Position numbers and translations under genes: made by a program. The notes beneath the pieces were generated by a model. That model searched no databases. It was given only the letters and a program-made list of their open reading frames with translations, and was not told where the DNA came from. Positions 6,900-14,593 of a DNA stretch of 41,686 bases are shown piece by piece. Source of the stretch: CAZMGG01 sp964565715 (lineage in GTDB: Bacteria > Planctomycetota > UBA1135 > UBA2386); assembly GCA_964565715.1 (NCBI GenBank), contig CAZMGG010000041.1:1-41686 (forward strand). Direction: 5' to 3'. The stretch's first letter is position 1. The number at the start of each line of letters is the position of its first letter.

Positions 6900-7804
6900 A
6901 GCGGACGAGGTCCATGGGTGGTCGTCGGATGAGGGTCGGGATCGGCGTGTCCATGGCCCTGCTCGTGACATGGCTTCTCTGGAGCGACGATCAGCCAGGC
7001 CAGGGCGCCGGTGGCGAAGTCCTGCACCGAGGTCCATCGGATGCCGAGAGCATCGAGGTGGTGGTCGAGCGGAGCTTGGCTGTGCTCGAGCGTGCGGCAG
7101 CAAATGGGGAATCACTGGCGGCCCAGGATGGCTCTCGCAAGGCGGACGCCACGGGCTGCACATGGCCGGCGAATCACAGACAGCACCGGTTCGATCTCGC
7201 CGAGCGATTGCTCCTCGGCCACTGGAAGGCGGACTGGATGTGGCGACACCGGCTGCTCAACCGCCTGGACCGGGCGCCGTGCCCTGAGGATGTCCGGGAG
7301 CTGGATCGTCTGGTCCGCATTCTTGCCGAGGCGATCGATCCGGTCGTGGAAGCCCATGACGCCATGTCGAGTGAGGCGACGATCAGGGCGATCGAAGCCG
7401 GCCAGGTGCCCGAGTGGACATCTCCACGCGTCACGGGGAGGGCCCTCGACCAGATGGCGCTGCAACTGCACGAACGTCGGGTCGCAGCGGGATTGGCGTC
7501 GTCGTTGGCCGCGGCCCGCGAGGAGCTGTGGGCCAACCCACCGCACCAGCACCCGACGTCCAGCTACGTGTTTCACCGCGGCAGCTACTACCTGCGTTCT
7601 GAGTTTCCTCACGTGCCGGGTCTGCAGAAGTCGCACGATGCCGTTCGGTTCTGCATCGTGCAGGCAGCCCACATCCTCATCGGCTGGTTCGTGTCCAACG
7701 GCTACACGACATATGATGCAGAGCTCGATGACGTCCTGCAGCGCATCTCGGCGCCAGGGCTGAGCCCGAACCCAGCGGGTGGGGCGGGACGCAGGCCGGG
7801 GTAG
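6890..7804 (+). CDS. Membrane-anchored protein of the insertion, unknown function
   Basis: A 304-residue protein from ATG 6890, which overlaps the preceding gene by 10 bp; in-frame ATGs at 6914 and 6929 are alternatives. A basic N-terminus (KRTRSMGGRRMR) precedes a single hydrophobic segment (VGIGVSMALLVTWLLW), so it is probably anchored with the bulk outside the cytoplasm. The rest is mainly alpha-helical with amphipathic stretches (residues about 55-80 and 105-200) and a late hydrophobic segment near FCIVQAAHILIGWFV. I see no catalytic motif and no known family. The anchor layout resembles the protein at 2034-3482. Tight coupling to the Cys-rich gene suggests the products act together, for instance as a secreted factor and its partner or tether; this is inference. 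Confidence 0.65.
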   Translation: MQLKRTRSMGGRRMRVGIGVSMALLVTWLLWSDDQPGQGAGGEVLHRGPSDAESIEVVVERSLAVLERAAANGESLAAQDGSRKADATGCTWPANHRQHRFDLAERLLLGHWKADWMWRHRLLNRLDRAPCPEDVRELDRLVRILAEAIDPVVEAHDAMSSEATIRAIEAGQVPEWTSPRVTGRALDQMALQLHERRVAAGLASSLAAAREELWANPPHQHPTSSYVFHRGSYYLRSEFPHVPGLQKSHDAVRFCIVQAAHILIGWFVSNGYTTYDAELDDVLQRISAPGLSPNPAGGAGRRPG

Positions 7805-7839
7805 AGGGGTATCAAGGGGCAGCCGGCCAGGATGCCATG

Positions 7840-7958
7840 CGCCCGCGGCCGTGGCGGGCCTCGACTTCTTCCTGCAGGGCTTCGCCCTCGACCCGCGGGC
7901 CCCGTCGGGGGTGTCCGCCAGCCAGGGACTGCGGGTGCGGGTGGGTGGATAGGGCCTC
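7840..7958 (+). pseudogene. 119-bp direct repeat, right copy: orphan 3' end of the FG-GAP gene
   Basis: Encodes the last 37 codons plus stop of FG-GAP protein A (AVAGLDFFLQGFALDP through LRVRVGG) without the rest of the gene. It matches 6103-6221 at 118 of 119 bases. It runs directly into the promoter-like region of the next gene, so this copy is probably the one joined to ancestral downstream DNA. It is not expected to be translated by itself. Confidence 0.9.
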
Positions 7959-7974
7959 TCGGGCGGGCTCCGGC

Positions 7975-7980
7975 TATCGT
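7975..7980 (+). promoter_or_regulatory. -10-like element GGC-TATCGT-GCC
   Basis: Matches the recurring GGCTAnnnTGCC motif. It lies 17 bp after the right copy of the 119-bp repeat and 44 nt before the ATG at 8025. Confidence 0.4.
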
Positions 7981-8024
7981 GCCGCGTCCTTCCGAAGCCC
8001 TTCCCGCCGTCCCGAGACCCGCCC

Positions 8025-8552
8025 ATGGCCGCCGACCTGCGCTACCCGATCGGTCCGTTCCAGCGTCCCGCCGCGTTCACCGCGACCGACCGCAAGCAGT
8101 CCATCGATCGCATCGCCGCGATGCCTGCGGCCCTGCGGGCGGTGGTGGAGGGCCTGACCGAGGCGCAGATCGACACGGCCTACCGGGAGGGCGGCTGGAC
8201 GGTGCGGCAGGTGGTGCATCACCTCGCCGACAGCCACCTGAACGCCTACGTGCGGGTGAAGCTGGCGCTCACCGAAGACGATCCGATCGTCAAGGTCTGG
8301 CAGGAGGCCGCGTGGGCCGAGCTGGAGGACGCGCGCACGCTGCCGGTGGAGACCTCGCTGCGGCTGCTGGAATCGCTGCACGAGCGATGGGCGGTGTGCT
8401 GGCGGTCGATGCCCGAGGCGTTGTTCCACCGGACGATCATGCACCCGGAGAACGGCCGCATGACGTTGGACCTGATCGCGGCGATCTACGCCTGGCACGG
8501 CGATCACCACACCGCGCACGTGACCAGCCTGCGGAAGCGCAAGCGCTGGTAG
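8025..8552 (+). CDS. DinB/YfiT-family metal-dependent protein (bacillithiol-transferase-like)
   Basis: A 175-residue cytoplasmic four-helix-bundle protein of the DinB/YfiT superfamily. The start LRYPIGPF is characteristic of the YfiT branch. The metal ligands expected of the family are visible: a histidine in the VRQVVHHLADSHLN helix and the HGDHHTAHV motif near the C-terminus. Relatives are putative metal-dependent hydrolases or thiol S-transferases (BstA joins bacillithiol to electrophiles). The thiol used here is unknown; many planctomycetes are not known to make bacillithiol, so substrate assignment is open. The length is normal for the family. It stands alone with its own promoter-like motif at 7975. 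Confidence 0.82.
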   Translation: MAADLRYPIGPFQRPAAFTATDRKQSIDRIAAMPAALRAVVEGLTEAQIDTAYREGGWTVRQVVHHLADSHLNAYVRVKLALTEDDPIVKVWQEAAWAELEDARTLPVETSLRLLESLHERWAVCWRSMPEALFHRTIMHPENGRMTLDLIAAIYAWHGDHHTAHVTSLRKRKRW

Positions 8553-8608
8553 GCGGGCATGGCGCCCGGCGGAAGGCCGCGCGCTGGCGTCGGGCGGCCG
8601 TCGCCCCC

Positions 8609-8614
8609 TAGGAT
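8609..8614 (+). promoter_or_regulatory. -10-like element CCC-TAGGAT-GCC
   Basis: A variant of the recurring TAnnnTGCC motif, 49 nt upstream of the ATG at 8664. It is followed by a GGCGCC...GGCGCC repeat (about 8625-8642) that could form a short leader hairpin. Confidence 0.35.
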
Positions 8615-8663
8615 GCCTCGCCCCCGGCGCCCTTCCGGCGCCGGCGCAGCGCAGGATCCCACG

Positions 8664-10316
8664 ATGCACCTGAGTCTCCTCACGCGATTCGCCGCCGCCG
8701 TTCTCGCGGCCGGCGCTCTCCTTCCGACCCGGCTGCCCGACGAGGGCATGTGGCCGTTCGACGGCCTGCCGCTCGAACAGCTCAAGGCGAAGTACGGCTT
8801 CGAGCCCAGCAAGGAATGGCTCGACCACGTCCGGTTGGGCTCGGTGCGGTTCGACACCGGCGGTTCGGGCTCGTTCGTGTCGCCGAACGGTCTGGTGATG
8901 ACCAACCACCACGTGGCGCTGGCGACGCTGCAGAAGATCTCGACGCCGGAGAAGGACTGGGTGAAGGACGGCTTCAGCGCGCGGCAGTACGGCAGCGAGC
9001 CGAAGGGCGTCGACCTGACGTTGCGCCAGCTGGTCGAGATCCGCGACGTCACCAAGGAGATCCTGGCGGCGAAGGCCGCCGACCAGACCGCCGAGGGCAA
9101 CGAATGGCGTGAGAAATTCACCGCCATGTGCGCCGAGATCACCGACGAGGGCAGGCACATCGTCGCCGACCCGGTGCAGCTCTACGACGGCAACCAGTTC
9201 CGCATCTACGTCTACCACATCTACGACGACGTCCGGGTGGTCTGGGCGCCGGAGAAGCAGGTGGCGTTCTTCGGCGGTGACTACGACAACTTCACCTACC
9301 CGCGCTATGACCTCGACTGCGCCTTCTTCCGCGTCTACGAGGACGGCAAGCCGATCGACTCGTCCAAGTCCTTCTTCCGGTGGAATGCGAAGGGCGCCGC
9401 CGACGGCGACCTGGTGTTCGTATCGGGGCATCCGGGCAACACCGAGCGGTTGCTGACCTGGGACGAGATGGCGTTCCACCGCGACGTGCGGGCGCCGCAG
9501 ATCGTCGCCCAGCTGCAGCGGGCGCGCGACATGCTCAAGGCGCAGATGGAGAAGAGCGAGGCGGCGGCGTTCCAGCTGCGTGACCAGTACTTCGGCGTCG
9601 CCAACTCGCTGAAGGCCTTCGAGGGCCATCTGGCCGGTCTGCGTGACGCGGCGATGATGGCGAAGATGAAGGCGCGGGACGACGAGCTGATCGAGAAGTC
9701 GGGCAAGCCGGAGGTCAAGGCGGCGTTCCAGGCCATCGCCGACGGCTACGCCGACTACCGCAAGGTGATCGAGAGCGATCGGCGCGCGGCGCAGGGCTTC
9801 CGCCGCAAGCTGGACGGCGAGATCGTGCCGCCGGCCAAGGCGATCATCAACCAGGCGCGGTTCGACGTGTACGGCACGGCGATGTATCCGGATGCGACGT
9901 TCACGCTGCGGCTGTCGTTCGGGACGGTCAAGGGCTACGAGGCGGGCACGACCCTGGTGCCGCCGTTCACCACCTTCAACGGCCTGTTCGAGCGCAACGT
10001 GGCGTTCGCCAACCAGGCGCCGTTCGACCTGCCGGAGAGCTGGCGGTCGAAGAAGGCGGCGCTCGACCTCGACACGCCCCTGAACTTCGTCTGCACCGCC
10101 GACATCATCGGCGGCAACTCCGGCAGCCCCGTGCTGAACCGGGACGCCGAGGTGGTCGGGCTGGTGTTCGACGGCAACATCGAATCGCTGCCGGGCAACT
10201 ACTGGTTCGACGAGCGCGTCAACCGTTGCGTGTCGGTCCACACCGGCGGCATCCTCGAGGCCCTGCGCAAGGTCTACGGCGAGGACGCGCTGGTGCAGGA
10301 GCTCACGGCCAGGTAG
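8664..10316 (+). CDS. S46-family serine peptidase (DPP7/DPP11-like dipeptidyl peptidase)
   Basis: A 550-residue exported peptidase. After a signal peptide (LLTRFAAAVLAAGALLP) comes the family start DEGMWPFDGLPLEQLKAKYGF. The chymotrypsin-like triad is visible: His in TNHHVA (residues 82-83), Asp in GDYDNFTYPRYD (D208 probable) and Ser486 in IIGGNSGSPVLN. S46 enzymes remove dipeptides from peptide N-termini in the periplasm. The middle section (about 270-400) is the helical cap that selects the free N-terminus. At 550 residues it is shorter than characterised DPP7/DPP11 (about 700), so the cap is probably reduced. The ATG is chosen because it opens the signal peptide; the upstream frame is non-coding. 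The next gene follows after 12 bases. Confidence 0.88.
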   Translation: MHLSLLTRFAAAVLAAGALLPTRLPDEGMWPFDGLPLEQLKAKYGFEPSKEWLDHVRLGSVRFDTGGSGSFVSPNGLVMTNHHVALATLQKISTPEKDWVKDGFSARQYGSEPKGVDLTLRQLVEIRDVTKEILAAKAADQTAEGNEWREKFTAMCAEITDEGRHIVADPVQLYDGNQFRIYVYHIYDDVRVVWAPEKQVAFFGGDYDNFTYPRYDLDCAFFRVYEDGKPIDSSKSFFRWNAKGAADGDLVFVSGHPGNTERLLTWDEMAFHRDVRAPQIVAQLQRARDMLKAQMEKSEAAAFQLRDQYFGVANSLKAFEGHLAGLRDAAMMAKMKARDDELIEKSGKPEVKAAFQAIADGYADYRKVIESDRRAAQGFRRKLDGEIVPPAKAIINQARFDVYGTAMYPDATFTLRLSFGTVKGYEAGTTLVPPFTTFNGLFERNVAFANQAPFDLPESWRSKKAALDLDTPLNFVCTADIIGGNSGSPVLNRDAEVVGLVFDGNIESLPGNYWFDERVNRCVSVHTGGILEALRKVYGEDALVQELTAR

Positions 10317-10328
10317 CACGAGGCCACC

Positions 10329-11339
10329 GTGTCCGCCGACTACCTCGATGCGCCGCCGCCCGGCGGCCTCGCCGGCCTGCGCGCCCTGCTGCCGGGCCGC
10401 AAGGGCCGCTACGCCGTGGAGTGGGCCTGCGCCGGCCATGGCCCGGATCCGGACCGGTTCGCGCGGCAGGGCGTGGCGCTGTCGCCGGCCGAGACCGGGC
10501 GTCTGCTGGCCTGGCATCGCGAGGGGCTGCGCACGACGGTGCATCAGGAGATCAGCGCCCGCGATGGCACGATCCGGCTGGTGCTGGCACTGCCCGACGG
10601 CGAGAAGGTCGAGACGGTGGCGATGCCGGTCGGCGCCGTGTGCGTGTCGACGCAGGTGGGCTGCGCCGTCGGTTGCCGCTTCTGCGCCAGCGGCATGTTC
10701 GGGCTGCGCCGCAACCTCCAGACCGACGAGATCGTCGAGCAGGTGGTGCACGCCCGGCGCCGGATGCGCATCGATCGGGTGGTCTACATGGGCATGGGCG
10801 AGCCGACCCACAACCTGCCGGCGGTGCTGGCGGCGGTGGCGGCGATCAAGCAGGATGCCGGGATCGGGCCGCGCCGGCAGACCCTGTCGACGGTGGGCTC
10901 GAGCCGGGCGTTCGCCGCGCTGGAAGGCGCCGAGGTGCGGCCGTGCCTCGCCTGGTCGCTGCACAGCGCCGATCCCGGGCGCCGGCGGGAACTGCTGCCC
11001 AACGCCGGCCGGGAGCCGTTGCCCGACCTGCTGGCCCGCGCCGACGCCTACGCCCGGACGACGCGGATCCCGCTGCAGATCGAGTGGACGCTGCTGGCGG
11101 GAGTGAACGACAGCGATGCCGATGCCGACCAGTTGGTGGAACTGGTGCGCCCGGCGCGGTGCTTCGTCAACTTCATCGTCTGGAACGAGGTGGAAGGGCT
11201 GCCCTTCCGCGCGCCGGAGCGCGAGCGCGTGGTGGCGATGGTGCGCCGCGTGAAGCAGGCTGGCGTGCTGGCGACGATCCGCGACTCGGCGGGGCCTGAC
11301 GCGCAGGCGGCGTGCGGGCAGCTGCGGCTGCGGGCGTAG
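10329..11339 (+). CDS. rlmN: RlmN/Cfr-family radical SAM RNA methyltransferase
   Basis: A 336-residue radical S-adenosylmethionine enzyme. The cluster-binding motif is CAVGCRFC (C112, C116, C119). C105 in AVCVSTQVGC and C329 in AACGQLR match the two further cysteines of RlmN: the methyl-carrying cysteine and the one that resolves the adduct. MGMGEP and WSLHS are further family motifs. RlmN makes 2-methyladenosine at A2503 of 23S rRNA and A37 of some tRNAs. The gene uses a GTG start. It diverges from E. coli RlmN, so a Cfr-like or other position-8 or paralogous activity cannot be excluded. It is probably co-transcribed with the S46 peptidase gene 12 bases upstream, with no obvious functional link. 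Confidence 0.85.
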   Translation: MSADYLDAPPPGGLAGLRALLPGRKGRYAVEWACAGHGPDPDRFARQGVALSPAETGRLLAWHREGLRTTVHQEISARDGTIRLVLALPDGEKVETVAMPVGAVCVSTQVGCAVGCRFCASGMFGLRRNLQTDEIVEQVVHARRRMRIDRVVYMGMGEPTHNLPAVLAAVAAIKQDAGIGPRRQTLSTVGSSRAFAALEGAEVRPCLAWSLHSADPGRRRELLPNAGREPLPDLLARADAYARTTRIPLQIEWTLLAGVNDSDADADQLVELVRPARCFVNFIVWNEVEGLPFRAPERERVVAMVRRVKQAGVLATIRDSAGPDAQAACGQLRLRA

Positions 11340-11407
11340 GGGGCGCGCGGCCTCACCAGCCGATGGTCGCCACGGCCTCGGTGGCGCCGGCGGGCAGCGC
11401 GACGGCC

Positions 11408-13288
11408 TCAGAAGATGTCGAGGATGCCGTTCTTGCCGTTGCTCACCGTCGTCTCCCGCACGGTGTAGTTCATGCCGTGCGCGATGCGCGCGCCGAAGCC
11501 GAGGTCGTCGCGATCGGCGATGGCGCCGAGCGCGGCGGCGGCGAACGCGGCCTGCAGGTCCGTGCCGGTGGTGCCCGACCGGCGGCGGCCCTCCAGCGCC
11601 GCGCGGATGACCTGGGCGAGGGCCGGCAGGTCGTCGGGATTCTGCAGGTGGCCGAGCGCCTGCGCGGCGGCGCCGAGCCGGGACAGGTAGCCCGGCCGCA
11701 GGGTGCTCTCGGCGGCCAGCGCGGCCATCGCATTGGCGGACGCGGCCTGCTGGCCGAAGCGCGCCAGCGCCCGGGCGCCGTGGCCGAACAGCACCGGCCG
11801 CTCGATGGTGCTCATCGCGTCGCTGGCGATCGGCACCGACGGCTGGTCCTCGAGCATCGCCAGGGCCACGCACAGGAGGCCCTTCAGGTCCTCGTTGCCC
11901 TTCCAGTCGGTGGCGAGCTGACGCAGCTTGGGCGCCGCTGCGGTCTCGCCGGCGAGCCCGAGGCCGAGTCCCAGCGCGGCGATCACCTCGCGGCTGCTCT
12001 CGACCTCGAGGCTCCGCTGCAGCAGCCGGCCGACCTCGCCGCGCCAGTCACGGGCGGTGGCCTGGGCCTGCGGATCGGCCGCGCCCTTCGCCGCGAAGGC
12101 CAGCAGGCCGAGCCCGAGGGCGGCCCAGGGCTTGAGGTCGCGTTCGCCGGCCGTCAGCACCTTGGTGAGCTGCTGCAGCGAGTGTTCGCCACCGATCTGG
12201 CCGAACGCGATCATGCAGAAGCGCGGCACCAGCGAGTCCCGCGGCCGCAGCACGTGGCTGGTCAGGGTCTCGAGCGCGTCGGTGTGCTCCGGGCGCGCCA
12301 GCAGGCCGAGCGCGATGGTGGCCGACACGCAGATGGCGCCGTCGGCGTCGCGGCGCTGCAGCGCCGCCAGGACCAGCTCGCGCACGCGCGCCTGATCCGC
12401 CTCGCCGGCGCGGCGGGCGAGCCAGGCGAGCGCGGTCAGGCCGTGGGACTGCACCACCGCCATCTGCTCCTTCAGGTTCTGTTGCTGATGCGATTCCAGC
12501 GCGGCCAGCGCGGTCCACAGGACGCGCTTGTGGGCGGCGCTCCGGGCCGGATCGGCGTCGATCAGGCGGATGCCGTTCAGCACGGCGGTGAGCACGTCGC
12601 GGTCCGGAGGGCTCTTGTCGGCCAGTGCCGCGACCAGGGGATCGAGCGCTTTCGCCTTGAGCGCCGCCGCGTCGGAGCGGCCGGCCAGGATGCCGAGCCC
12701 ATAGGCGGCGAACACCTGTGCGCGGTCGCCGACGCGCGAACGTCCGACCAGGCGCCGGCCGTCGCGGGTGTCGAGGAGCAGGTCGCCGAGCATGTCGGCG
12801 GCCTCGGCGCGCGCGGTGAGGCCGAGCGCGAGGACCGCGGCGTCGCGGACCTCGAGGTGGGCGTGCGACAGGTAGGGGAGCAGCACGGCCAGCGCGTCGA
12901 TGTCCGGATGGTCGACCGCCGTCTTGCCCAGGGCGATCAGGCTGGCGGACAGGACATCGGGGTCCTTGCCGCGTTCGAGCGCCAGCTGCAGCACCGGCAG
13001 CGCGATCGCACGCCGCTCGGCGTCACCGGCGCGGCGGCGGTTGCCGCCGACGTAGTGATCCTGGTGGAGCTGCCACCAGACCTGCCAGCTGTTGATGTCG
13101 AGGGTGGCGTTGCCGCCGGTGGTCGGTCCGCCGGCCACCGACGCGCCCGGCGTGACCGGCCCCGAGGGCGTGCCGAGGTCGGGGGCGCCGGTGGCGGGGC
13201 CGCGGTATTGGCCGCCGTGGGCGAGCGCCGGCCCGGCGAGCAGGCCGAAGGCGGCGAGGGCGAGGGCTGCGGGGACGGCGGTGTGCAT
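11408..13288 (-). CDS. Exported HEAT-repeat protein, unknown function
   Basis: A 626-residue protein with a signal peptide (ALALAAFGLLAGPALAHGG) and a low-complexity Gly/Pro/Thr region to about residue 65. The rest is a solenoid of helix pairs with HEAT-like spacing (for example HLEVRDAAVLALGLTAR, KPWAALGLGLLAF, SREVIAALGLGLGL, GHGARALARFGQQ). No enzyme motif is present. Such planctomycete proteins are thought to be periplasmic scaffolds. The start is ATG with a TACCCT hexamer six bases upstream, hinting at a leaderless transcript. It lies 28 bp downstream of the acetyltransferase gene on the same strand, so read-through from that operon is also possible. Confidence 0.75.
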   Translation of the reverse strand: MHTAVPAALALAAFGLLAGPALAHGGQYRGPATGAPDLGTPSGPVTPGASVAGGPTTGGNATLDINSWQVWWQLHQDHYVGGNRRRAGDAERRAIALPVLQLALERGKDPDVLSASLIALGKTAVDHPDIDALAVLLPYLSHAHLEVRDAAVLALGLTARAEAADMLGDLLLDTRDGRRLVGRSRVGDRAQVFAAYGLGILAGRSDAAALKAKALDPLVAALADKSPPDRDVLTAVLNGIRLIDADPARSAAHKRVLWTALAALESHQQQNLKEQMAVVQSHGLTALAWLARRAGEADQARVRELVLAALQRRDADGAICVSATIALGLLARPEHTDALETLTSHVLRPRDSLVPRFCMIAFGQIGGEHSLQQLTKVLTAGERDLKPWAALGLGLLAFAAKGAADPQAQATARDWRGEVGRLLQRSLEVESSREVIAALGLGLGLAGETAAAPKLRQLATDWKGNEDLKGLLCVALAMLEDQPSVPIASDAMSTIERPVLFGHGARALARFGQQAASANAMAALAAESTLRPGYLSRLGAAAQALGHLQNPDDLPALAQVIRAALEGRRRSGTTGTDLQAAFAAAALGAIADRDDLGFGARIAHGMNYTVRETTVSNGKNGILDIF

Positions 13289-13294
13289 CCGCAG

Positions 13295-13300
13295 AGGGTA
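13295..13300 (-). promoter_or_regulatory. -10-like element GC-TACCCT six bases before an ATG
   Basis: On the minus strand, TACCCT is followed by CTGCGG and then the ATG of the HEAT-repeat gene. The spacing is what a leaderless transcript would show, and no Shine-Dalgarno fits in the gap. Confidence 0.45.
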
Positions 13301-13316
13301 GCGGATGCGGGCGTGC

Positions 13317-14228
13317 CTACATGCCGAGCACGCTGGCGACCACCGCCACCTGGGCGATGTCCGACGCCGTGCAGCCGCGGGACAGGTCGAGGAACGGCTT
13401 CTGCATGCCCTGCAGCAGCGGGCCGAGCGCCGTGAAGCCGCCGAGCCGGTGGGCGATCTTGTAGGCGATGTTGCCGGCGTCGAGGTCGGGGAACACGAAC
13501 ACGTTGGCGCGGCCCTCCAGCGGGCTCTTCGGCGCCTTGCGGGCGCACACCTCCGGCACGTAGGCGGCGTCGAACTGCAGCTCGCCGTCGCTCAGGACGT
13601 CGGGGCAGCGGGTGCGGAACAGGCCGGCGGCCCTGGCCATCTTGTCGACCCGCGGGTGCTCGGCGGAGCGGAGGGTCGAGAACGACAGGAAGGCCACCCG
13701 CGGCTCCTCGCCGGTGAGCTTGCGGTGGCTCTGGGCCGTCGCCACGGCGATGTCGCAGAGCTGTTCGGCGGTCGGATCCGGCACCACGCCGCAGTCGGCG
13801 AACGACAGCGCCTCGTCACCGCGCAGCATCAGGAACAGCGACGAGACCAGGGCGGTGCCCGCGGCGGTGCCGAGGCCATGCAGGCCGGCGCGGATCACGT
13901 CGGCGGTGGCGCTGGCCGCACCGCTGACCGCGCCATCGGCGTGGCCCAGCGCCACCAGACCGGCGGCGAAGTTCAGCCGGTCGCGAGCCATGGCCGCGGC
14001 CTGCACCGCGTCGACGCCCTTGTGCCGTCGCCGGTGGTAGAGGTGCTCGGCGACGTCCGGGAAGTGTCTGTGTTGCGCCGGATCGTCGATCCACACCACC
14101 TGGCACCAGCGCTCCCGTTCGAGCAGCGCGCGGGCCTCCTGGGTGCGGGGATCGTCGATCTCCGGCAGGACGATGCGCGCCTGTCGCGCCCGGGCCAGGT
14201 GTTGCAGGCGCTCGAGGAAGCGGCTCAC
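13317..14228 (-). CDS. pta: Phosphate acetyltransferase (short, single-domain form)
   Basis: A 303-residue PTA/PTB-family enzyme that interconverts acetyl-CoA and acetyl phosphate (possibly other short acyl groups). Family signatures include RIVLPEIDDPRTQEAR at the N-terminus, GHADGAVSGAASATADVIR, EEPRVAFLSFST, DGELQFDAAYVPEV, and the C-terminal FPDLDAGNIAYKIAHR with LGPLLQGM. It lacks the N-terminal regulatory domains of the roughly 700-residue enterobacterial enzyme, as in many bacteria. The start is the GTG whose bases overlap the stop of the upstream gene (GTGA, 14225-14228); the frame upstream of this GTG is a shadow of that gene. No acetate kinase is seen nearby. It is the third gene of the AtuA operon. 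Confidence 0.87.
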   Translation of the reverse strand: MSRFLERLQHLARARQARIVLPEIDDPRTQEARALLERERWCQVVWIDDPAQHRHFPDVAEHLYHRRRHKGVDAVQAAAMARDRLNFAAGLVALGHADGAVSGAASATADVIRAGLHGLGTAAGTALVSSLFLMLRGDEALSFADCGVVPDPTAEQLCDIAVATAQSHRKLTGEEPRVAFLSFSTLRSAEHPRVDKMARAAGLFRTRCPDVLSDGELQFDAAYVPEVCARKAPKSPLEGRANVFVFPDLDAGNIAYKIAHRLGGFTALGPLLQGMQKPFLDLSRGCTASDIAQVAVVASVLGM

Positions 14229-14593
14229 CGGCCGCTTTCCCGGCCCGAATCGAGGTCCAGCTCCAGTTCCAGCAGGGCGAGGCCGTGGGTCTTGCCCTGG
14301 GCGTCGGTCTTCAGGCTCTCGCTGCCGCCGCCGCCGAGGCTGTCCCTCAGCAGGAAGTTCAGCGCCAGCATGTTGGGCGCCTCGTAGCGCACCACCTCGC
14401 CGTGGCAGATGCCGCGGAAGTGCTGCTTCACCCGTTCCGGCGTGAGCTGGCGCCGGATCAGCTCGTAGTCCTGTTGCGTGCGCACGAAGATCCCGACATT
14501 GCTGCCGTCGCCCTTGTCGCCGGACCGCGCCAGGGCGAACTCGCGCAGCTTCACCTTCCGCCGACCGTCGCCGCCGCTCCATCCGCCAACCAT
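14225..14593 (-). CDS. AtuA C-terminal-domain protein (separate subunit)
   Basis: A 122-residue protein matching the small domain found at the C-terminus of full-length AtuA: KLREFALARSGDKGDGSNVG, TPERVKQHFRG, RYEAPNMLALNFLL and DAQGKTHG are its recognisable motifs. In Pseudomonas, AtuA belongs to the acyclic terpene (citronellol/geraniol) degradation cluster; its exact reaction is not settled. Here the domain is a separate gene whose ATG overlaps the stop of the upstream large-domain gene by one base (TGATG) and whose own stop overlaps the acetyltransferase GTG. The two AtuA parts presumably assemble. Confidence 0.82.
   Translation of the reverse strand: MVGGWSGGDGRRKVKLREFALARSGDKGDGSNVGIFVRTQQDYELIRRQLTPERVKQHFRGICHGEVVRYEAPNMLALNFLLRDSLGGGGSESLKTDAQGKTHGLALLELELDLDSGRESGR

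Larger units (their letters stand above)
6222..7839 (+). other. Inserted 1.6-kb segment carrying a two-gene operon
   Basis: The sequence between the two 119-bp copies separates the FG-GAP gene from flanking DNA that would otherwise follow it directly. It contains interleaved inverted repeats (6240-6335), a promoter-like region with a G10 tract (6380-6411) and two overlapping genes. Its composition is lower in GC than its surroundings: the lines at 6421-6480 and 6781-6840 count 58% and 60% GC, against 78% for 5701-5760 in the FG-GAP gene. No transposase, integrase or terminal inverted repeat is present. Calling it an insertion is inference from the repeat and the composition. Confidence 0.7.

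Noticed and set aside
6222..7839. Insertion sequence or transposon
   Set aside because: There is no transposase, no terminal inverted repeat at the ends, and the flanking direct repeat (119 bp) is far longer than a target-site duplication.
11340..11407. A short minus-strand reading (EAVALPAGATEAVATIGW, then stop) just after the HEAT-repeat stop, as if the gene were frameshifted
   Set aside because: The text looks protein-like, but the frame holds only about 25 codons and the HEAT protein already ends at a natural stop. Too little to call a frameshift without an ortholog alignment.
7974..11873. A 1299-codon minus-strand open frame opposite the S46 peptidase and RlmN genes
   Set aside because: The plus strand encodes two well-supported enzymes here. 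The minus-strand frame has His/Arg/Gln-rich shadow composition and no signature.
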